A stretch of DNA of 64,000 nt from Alosa alosa (lineage: Eukaryota; Chordata; Actinopteri; Clupeiformes; Clupeidae). Made by a program: the position numbers and the translations under genes. Location: positions 17,438,007 through 17,502,006 of the forward strand of contig NC_063211.1 of NCBI RefSeq assembly GCF_017589495.1, read 5' to 3'. Shown here piece by piece: positions 57,420 through 64,000 of the stretch (position 1 is the stretch's first letter; each line of letters opens with the position of its first letter). The notes beneath the pieces are model-generated. The model was not told the DNA's origin. It worked only from the letters and a program-made list of their open reading frames with translations, and searched no databases.

Positions 57420-58120
57420 CTTTGGGCTGAATAGTAATGGAGTTACAGTACCTGCCGTCTGGTGCACAGCATCCCAGGCCATTCATCTATATTCAGCTGT
57501 ATTCAAATTATGCAATAGACTGGCGAGATAATCTTAACAGATTCACCAAAGGCTTAAATTAAGTAAATGTGACGTTTAGCGTTGGAGAAAGGCTACCGAA
57601 ATATGCATATCTTATTACCTTTGATGTACAAATTCACTTTAATCCAAAAGGAACTCGAGGAGCTCGCTCTCTAACAGAATACAGGGTGCAGAGTAATATA
57701 TATCGGATTGAGAGTGGAGGCCTTATTCTTTTCTATGGAACTGCTATGTAGTTTAACAAGAAAGACACAAACATGTGTGAATGGTTTATATGAGATTGAT
57801 TGATTGGAAAATTCAACAAACTAGAAAATGTAATCTAACTCGAAAGACATTGTGGTAAGAGAGTGTGATATCATATTAAGGACACGTGGATGATTATGAC
57901 TTCAATATAATGTGGGAGGAAGGAATTAAAAAAAGATATTAAAAAAAGGTGAATAGTTGTGGGGTGAGGCCCGTGTGGTTCTCACTGCACCTTTTTGGAC
58001 CGTCAGGGAAATATTTGTCTCATCTGGCATGGACAGGGCTGGAAAAGAGCCTTTAAGGCATGAGCTCATGAGGGCTTACGCCCTGTGAGGCTCCCCAGGT
58101 CTGCCGGGCCACTTCGCCTC
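57420..58120. other. AT-rich spacer with enhancer-like character
   Basis: Repeat-free. GATAATC, TTAAATTAAG, ATGCATATC and TATTACC words at about 57520-57630. The 60-codon plus frame at 57569-57751 has no motif. Confidence 0.3.
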
Positions 58121-58127
58121 TCACATG

Positions 58128-58156
58128 AGAGAGAGAGAGAGAGCGAGAGATAGAGA
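58128..58156. repeat. (GA)n tract
   Basis: GAGAGA with GCGAG and TAGAG interruptions. Confidence 0.85.
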
Positions 58157-58357
58157 AAAGGAGAGCTAGAAGAATAATTACTTTCTATAGTGTAATAGTG
58201 ACTTTTAGCTAATTGTAATTTTGTATTATTCTAAGTAATATCACTTGCTTTTGTCATCCTGTGAAGTCTGATCAAACACCGTAGGCCGGTACTTGTGGTA
58301 CTTTGTTCATTTTGGCTGAATAAATAGCGAAGTCGTGAGGTCAGGGTGTTTAGTTCA

Positions 58358-58374
58358 TTTTTTTTTTTTTTTTA
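58358..58374. repeat. T-run
   Basis: About 17 uninterrupted T. Confidence 0.9.
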
Positions 58375-58694
58375 AAGGCTGGCACAGGGGCCATGAAACT
58401 AGGCAGCGGCTCTGCATAGTTACTGTAGGCACTAGATGTGTCTGTTTTTGTTTCCTCGCACGCTGATTATACGGAGCAAACCTCAGTAGGAATGACACCG
58501 AAAAAATGCGCCCACGAGAAATGCGAATGATGATTGTTTTGGAGTCACACTAGTCGATACATGTCAGGGTCAGAGTGTTTGAATTTGATTATTGTGTTCA
58601 CTTCAAACTGTTCAAACTGTTTACAATTAAGTCGGACTAAAACTCACAGTGTCTGCTTGCATCAGTATAACTCTGATGCCTTGAAGTTTGAACA

Positions 58695-58703
58695 TACATA
58701 CAC

Positions 58704-58778
<75 letters not shown>

Positions 58779-58820
58779 CACACACACACACACACACACA
58801 CTCACACTCACACACACACT
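58695..58820. repeat. Long (CA)n with (CACACT)n
   Basis: About 60 CA-type units over 126 bp with CACTCACACTCACA twice near its end, the longest CA array in the window. Confidence 0.97.
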
Positions 58821-58829
58821 CTTGCTTCT

Positions 58830-59960
58830 CCCCCTCCCTTTAGTGGCCCACATGTTCCCAGAATGCAATAAGTTTACAGAAGCCTTTCAAAGTTAGAGCT
58901 TTGTATACAACATGCTCCTCATTTTTCAAAAGGCATTCAATTACTTGCTTTTCCAACCCAGTGTAAATATTTTGTAAGGCAATTGGTTACAGCCATACAA
59001 CAGATGCCTGGAGCCAGGGTCTTTTAATTTGATACAATCTGCCTTATTAAAGCCAGAAGAAAAAAATGTGAATGTGGCTTTTACACTAGGAGTGCACTCT
59101 CAAGGGGCTGACTGTGTTATTAGAGAATTACTAACCCAGAGTTTGTGACAAGTCCTCTTCGATAGAGAGAGAGAGAGAAAGAGAGACCAAAGTCAAAGAG
59201 AGAAGCCCTTGTTTATCAGTTATTTTAACATCATAAAGACAAGGCTTGTACATCGTAGGAGAAGGTTTGTTTTATCTCCCTTCAAAGAGTTCAGCTTTTT
59301 CTGTCTGTGAAAAAAGTAAAGGTTTGCGTAAACATATGCAGAACATTGTCTCCTTGAAGACAGAGAGGGGAGAGGGAGAAAGAGGCGACGGGAGTCTTAG
59401 GATTCAAGAGCACGTCTGTTTCTTTACCCTTTTTCTTTCTTGCCTTTTCACTCTCTCCCTCTTTCTTTCTTTTTTTTCTTTCTTTCTTTCTTTCTTTTTT
59501 CAACAAAGCTCCCTCAAGGCTTGTGTACTCACTGAATAACCCCGTGTTTTGACAAACCTAGGTGGAACCGAATGTAACAAGCTGGCAGTGTGTTCTGTGT
59601 GTGGTTGAGGGAGCCAGCCTTTTCTTGGCTTTGACAGGGACGGCTCCCTGCCTATTTGATGTGTGCTCGACGGTCAAGGATAATGGTGCATCGTGGGACC
59701 GTTGTCATCTTTGTCAATAGAATGGCCAGGGGGAGTCCATGCGAAGCTACCTTTGTAGCCACTGTTCCCTGCCTTCTCTTGTCTTCTCCAGACACTTGCA
59801 GCGTCCCCGTGTCAGATAGGTCACCGCGTTTCATTTTGATGTGTCCTGATAATAGCATCATGTATAACCAAAAAAATTTTGACAGGCCATCCTTGACTAG
59901 TTCTTTTTTTTTTTCTTGCTTTTTGCTTTTTGGTGTGTGTGTGCAGCGTCCCTGAATGCT
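58830..59960. other. Spacer with short GA and (TTTC)n tracts
   Basis: GA at 59165-59185 and TTTC units at 59460-59500. Frames at 59246-59539 and 59652-60095 have no family motif. Confidence 0.45.
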
Positions 59961-59963
59961 GTT

Positions 59964-59967
<4 letters not shown>

Positions 59968-60000
<33 letters not shown>

Positions 60001-60085
60001 ATTATATTATCCCTCCCTCCCTCCCTCCTCATCTCTCTTTCCCTCCCTCCTCTCTCTCTTTCTGTTTCTCTCTCTCTCTCTTTCG
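59968..60085. repeat. (GT)n followed by (CCCT)n and (CT)n
   Basis: GT 59968-59995, CCCTCCCTCCCT from about 60011, then CT runs to 60082. Confidence 0.9.
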
Positions 60086-60179
60086 CTGTCCTCATTCATG
60101 TCTTCTCAATGTCAAACAAAGCCTTGAAAAGCACTGATCATTTTTTTTTGTTTGGATTGAATTTAACAAGATTCCTTGC

Positions 60180-60640
60180 TCTTTGATGTAATTAAGCTCC
60201 TGAGGCCTGATGTGGGGAAGCCCAAGTTAATTTCTCCAGCATTGCGGGGAGCTATCAGCGCACTTCAGATGTCAGACACCCTTTCAAGCTTCGCGGCACC
60301 TCATTCCGTGCTTGCGTGAAAAGAGAAGGAAGAAAGAAAAAGAAGAAGAAGAAGGAGGAAAAGAAGAATAAAAACAAACGGACCACATCACACCAAGCTC
60401 CGGTCTAATGGACCTGCTTATCTTGACGGAGGGATCCCCTGGTCCTCTTTTACGGCAGCCAAAATTGCCCACCTGTAGCTAGCCGAGGGGAAGGGGGCTT
60501 TGGCTGCGTTTTGTGAAGGCAGGCTCTGTTGAGCGAACAACCTGTGTCACTTTCTTCCTATCCCCCCTTAATGACATGTCAAAGATTTTTACAATGAGCC
60601 ATTTACATCAGGCAAGGTTGGATCCCTGCCAATGTCAAAG
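60180..60640. other. Candidate conserved non-coding elements
   Basis: GATGTAATTAAGCTCCTGAGGC and CAAGTTAATTTCTCCAGC at 60185-60240. A purine patch lies at 60318-60375. ATGTCAAAGATTTTTACAATG and CCAATGTCAAAGATAAAAG at 60577-60650 share ATGTCAAAGAT, an A/TCAAAG-type (TCF/LEF-like) word occurring twice. Inference from motifs. Confidence 0.3.
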
Positions 60641-60670
60641 ATAAAAGAGGGAGAGAGTGTGTTTGAGAAA

Positions 60671-60700
60671 ATGTGTGTGTGTATGTGTGTGTGTGTGTGT

Positions 60701-60737
<37 letters not shown>
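60671..60737. repeat. (GT)n(GA)n compound repeat
   Basis: GT 60671-60700 with one TAT, then about 16 GA units at 60705-60737. Confidence 0.95.
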
Positions 60738-60739
<2 letters not shown>

Positions 60740-60929
60740 TATTGACGCCATTTGTATATATGGTCTGATGGGCACGTCCAGGAGAGACCCCAGGGATAAG
60801 TCTGCCTTGCAGAAGATGACATTGATAGAGACGGAGATGCGCTCCACCCTCTCACTAAACTCCCCGCCAAGGAGCGGCAACACCTGGGGAATAGCCACAT
60901 GCTCTGTTTCCACAGCAAAAAAAGTAAAA

Positions 60930-61690
60930 AAAAAAAAATTCCATGGCCCCAGATGACAGTGGTGGCAGACTTGTGTTTTGATAGATGAAACTGGAATGCC
61001 ATAAATAAAACATTAATGTGAGCAAATTAATTTTACATTTTGCCAAGACTTGTAAATGACATTCCACTAAGGCAGTTTCTTTTCTTTTCTTCCCTGTGTC
61101 ACAAAAATGTCTTTTTGAGCTACTGTTAGTCAGGGATATTCAGACCTACAGTAAAGAGACACTAAGCCCCCCTAACCCCAACCCACCCAACCCAATGGCA
61201 CAGAACAAGCATTCCAGCTTTAACAGACCTTCAGCAGATGTTAGAGGTACATTGCCAGCTACTAGGTAAGCAAGTTCAGGGTCGCCATTCAATCTCTTCA
61301 AAGAGCTGGCTTTGAAATAATGCGGCATGAGGAGCCGGAAAGGCTCACATGGCCATTGGGTGAGTAAAACAATAAGCTGTATTTATTGCCCATTTGAGGA
61401 AAGGGGTTGACATGTCGACCAAACAGTGGGCCTTCATCTCCTACCATATTAAACTGTCACAGTGCTTAACTTTAAATTAAGGTGACACGTCAGTGACTTG
61501 GATGTCACTAATAGCGCTATGGCGACCTGCTAATAGAACTAAAGTATGACACGTTTGCTTTAACTAAAACCTTGCTGTCAGATTACTTGTGACATCTTAA
61601 ACTTTTCTACATTAATATGACACTTGGAACAAATGCATTCTTAGGGGAGAAAGGCTCAACAATTCAGGGGACTGTGAAAAGGACGTAGAA
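60930..61690. other. Spacer without recognisable gene
   Basis: Contains a short A-run near 60929-60939 and TTTTCTTTTC near 61080. No gene-like frame or element end seen. Confidence 0.4.
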
Positions 61691-61733
61691 GGGTGCGGGT
61701 GGGGAAATGGAGAGGGGGGGGTGGGGTGGGGGG
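61691..61733 (+). other. G-quadruplex motif cluster
   Basis: G-runs of 3, 3, 4, 8, 4 and 6. The last three are separated by single T, and the 8-G run can be split to give four runs with minimal loops. Confidence 0.78.
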
Positions 61734-61969
61734 TGTTGGAGCAGCTGAGTGTTCAGAGCATTGGAATAAAAGGCTGATAGTTTCTGAAATGAGTTGCACA
61801 CAGTAAATCCCCCCACCACCACCACCACCCCCAGCACATTGCTTTAGGTGCTGGGTGGCCAAAGGCTTCCGTTTATCCATGTTCTATTCTCCAGGGAGCA
61901 GCGAAAATCAGCTGACCATGTGAGTTGACACTTAAGAATCTTGACCTCACCCATGTGTGTATACTGTAT

Positions 61970-61973
61970 ATGT

Positions 61974-62025
<52 letters not shown>
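61970..62025. repeat. (GT)n microsatellite
   Basis: About 27 units with one TAT near the start, preceded by ATACTGTATAT. Confidence 0.96.
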
Positions 62026-62026
<1 letters not shown>

Positions 62027-62188
62027 GTTGAGGGGATAATACTATTTAACAATCTAACATGACAATACATTTGGATTGAAGTGAATTTAATTTAATCCTG
62101 TGTACTGTAGTTATTATAGTCTGCTAAAAAATGTTGGGGGAATACTATAAATTGAATTGATGCTTATATAATGAGCAATGACATGATG

Positions 62189-62203
62189 AGCGCCACCTAA
62201 TGG
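62189..62203 (-). promoter_or_regulatory. CTCF-like site, reverse
   Basis: AGCGCCACCTAATGG on plus, CCATTAGGTGGCGCT on minus, matches the CTCF core except one position (T for S). It points the opposite way to the sites at 10199 and 16006. Confidence 0.5.
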
Positions 62204-62547
62204 TGATTTGATGGAAAGACAGAGGAGCAGAGAGGTTCCTTTCAGGCCTCTCACTAGCAGATTTTGATTATTATTATTTAGGTAATTTAAAGGCTTTATA
62301 TCCCCAGGCTTGTCCAGTGATTCACAGATTTAAAGCTGAATGCTTCTGTAGACTCTCTTAAATGATCATTATAAATGAGCACAATTTAGGTTGCCCATGA
62401 ATCAGATTTTCTTCAATAAAGTCCACTTAGTTCCAGAAACTCTCCTCGATTACGACCTAACACTGGCTGAGTCGAGCCAGTGTATATTTCCAATTAGGAG
62501 AGAAGGTTTTGAAGGACATGGACCACTGCCTCATTCTACGTGTATGT

Positions 62548-62549
<2 letters not shown>

Positions 62550-62586
<37 letters not shown>
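62550..62586. repeat. (CA)n microsatellite
   Basis: About 18 uninterrupted units. Confidence 0.95.
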
Positions 62587-62587
<1 letters not shown>

Positions 62588-62599
62588 TCACACACATGG

Positions 62600-63050
62600 T
62601 CATGCACATAGACTTGGCCAGAGAAGGGGAGCAGCAGTCTACATTTTCAACAATGCTTACATTCCTGAAAAAAAGAATAACTGACAGAAAAGGCTTTAGG
62701 AGAGGCGTTTACTTTAAAATGACAGAATTCAGACCACAGCTTATGAAAATAAACAGGAAAACTTATAATGCTAACAGTTAAATCACCCTTGATAATCTTG
62801 GCAGCAAATCACAATAGCTACTTTGTGAGGTCCACAATGAGACATATAAATATTTGATATCAAATTAAATACATATTTGAAAAAATACAGAGGGAACTTA
62901 ATTGTCGAAGCAGTGGATTATTTGTGTTTGTGGCATGAAATAAGAAATTGATTCGATGGACGGAAGCAAAAGCATAAATGGGTAAGAGCTAATAATAAAC
63001 TGCAGAACCCACCATTCCTGTTTCACAGAACTGCCAATGTGCAGTATTGA
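62600..63050. other. AT-rich spacer
   Basis: No gene-like frame, repeat or element end seen. Confidence 0.4.
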
Positions 63051-63056
63051 TAAGGT

Positions 63057-63090
63057 ACACACACACACACACACATAGATACACACACAT
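63057..63090. repeat. Short (CA)n runs
   Basis: CA runs at 63057-63075 and 63081-63089. Confidence 0.88.
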
Positions 63091-63189
63091 ACCAAACACC
63101 AGTACATTTTGCAATTTAAACACAGTGCACCAATTTGTGGCCCTGCCTCTCTGACATATAAAAAAAAAAAACCTTGAGCCTCTGTCCCT

Positions 63190-63560
63190 TCCTTTAATGT
63201 ATTTGCTAATTGGAAAAGTAAAAACGTAATTCCCCGGATTATAATTTAAAATATTCCAAAATGCTAATCAAGGGAATTGCAACCAACAAAAGGATAACAA
63301 GACGGTCAGCCAATTACACCGTCTCCCCCCCCCCCCTCTTTGAGAGGCGCGAGGACCTGTGCCTGAGCCTGACGGAGTCTCTTTTAAGCAGGGGTCTGAG
63401 GGACACCGCTCAAGCTGTGAGAGGTGCAGCTCTGCCTGCCCGAGAATCCTCGTCTGCCTGCCTGTCTCACAAATATGTTAATCAGAGTCCAGACGTTCAC
63501 ACTCTTAATTAGCAGCGGGCTAGGTTTCATTTGATTGCGGTAACCGTGAAAAAAGAAGGT
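63190..63560. other. Candidate conserved non-coding element with homeodomain-type cores
   Basis: GCTAATTGG, ACGTAATTCC, GGATTATAATTT, GCTAATCAAGGG, GCCAATTACACC and CTTAATTAGCAGC, separated in the middle by a C13 run (63326-63338) and a GC-richer part. Motif-based inference. Confidence 0.3.
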
Positions 63561-63582
63561 TTGGCTTTTTTCCTCCCTTTCC

Positions 63583-63606
63583 CCCCCCCCCTCTTTTTTT
63601 TTTTTA
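63583..63606. repeat. C-run and T-run
   Basis: CCCCCCCCCC followed by TCTTTTTTTTTTTTT. Confidence 0.88.
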
Positions 63607-63609
63607 TTT

Positions 63610-64000
63610 GAATGGAAATTTAAATATGGCCTCAAGGTGATTGCGGGGCATTGTTGAGATAGTGTACTTAGAGGAACTTTTCCTCACCCTCTTTTTTCTT
63701 TGACGGGATAAAATTCATGTTACCAAGATTAGACTGTAATTTCCCATGAAGCTTTTTCTTTTTCTATATCATCCTTAAGTGCTATAATTGAGGTGGAGTG
63801 CTTTGTCTCACTCTGTTCAAGGGTGAAGTGAAGTTGCTACAGCATGTATTGTACTTTGTTTTTGTTTGTTTGGTTGAGTGTGCCCGTTCAGAAGGCTCTT
63901 ACGTAAACCATTGCTGTCAAACTCCAGTATTTTAAATGTACATGGACTGTATGGACTATGGAATTAAAGGGGCACTGATGGTATTGAAAACAGAACTCAA
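63610..64000. other. AT-rich spacer
   Basis: No gene-like frame, repeat or element end seen. Confidence 0.4.

Noticed and set aside
57451..57466. CCTGCCGTCTGGTGCA as a CTCF site
   Set aside because: One core mismatch (C in the K position of AGRKGGC) and a weak flank. Below the three sites listed.

Overview
This 64-kb window looks like a gene-free (intergenic or deeply intronic) stretch of a vertebrate nuclear genome, most likely a ray-finned fish. Three things point that way: very dense, long (GT/CA)n and (GA/CT)n microsatellites spread over the whole window; a retrotransposon fragment of the CR1/L2/Rex1 type with the 3' end common in teleosts; and decayed fish-type DNA transposons and a DIRS-like relic. 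The species cannot be named from this sequence. There are no bacterial-style operons, no rRNA and no tRNA that I could recognise. Most open frames of 60-215 codons read through simple repeats (Cys-Val, Thr-His, Ser-Leu, Arg-Glu strings) or AT-rich spacer, without family motifs or convincing exon/splice structure. I do not support any intact protein-coding gene.

Layout. 0-5 kb: spacer with (GTA)n and (ACTC)n repeats, a candidate inverted-repeat DNA element (about 606-990), and one unassigned antisense 79-codon frame near 4.6-4.8 kb. 5-13 kb: G-rich quadruplex-type tracts, GA/GT tracts, homeodomain-site-rich spacer, A-tracts and a CTCF-like site (10.2 kb). 13-20 kb: the densest GT block, a low-copy sequence repeated at 14.37 and 17.54 kb, a second CTCF-like site (16.0 kb), and a 366-bp pyrimidine array of TCTCT type (18.42-18.78 kb). 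20.27-21.49 kb: a non-autonomous hAT transposon with visible terminal inverted repeats and an 8-bp target duplication. 22-31 kb: more microsatellites and spacer with conserved-element character. 31.2-33.3 kb: a badly decayed retroelement, probably DIRS-like. 34-48 kb: microsatellites, AT-rich spacer with many TAAT/ATTA cores (37.1-37.6, 42.9-43.1 kb), and a perfect 30-bp palindrome at 46.24 kb. 48.87-50.12 kb: a 5'-truncated non-LTR retrotransposon in antisense, with reverse-transcriptase FADD motif and 3' tandem tail. 50-64 kb: microsatellites, C-rich and G-rich tracts, candidate regulatory spacer, and a CTCF-like site (62.2 kb) in the opposite orientation to the first two.

The supportable content is therefore repeats, a few mobile-element remnants, and candidate cis-regulatory sequence. 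The conserved-element calls rest on composition and motif clustering alone and need a cross-species alignment. I saw no CRISPR array, prophage, operon or novel protein system.
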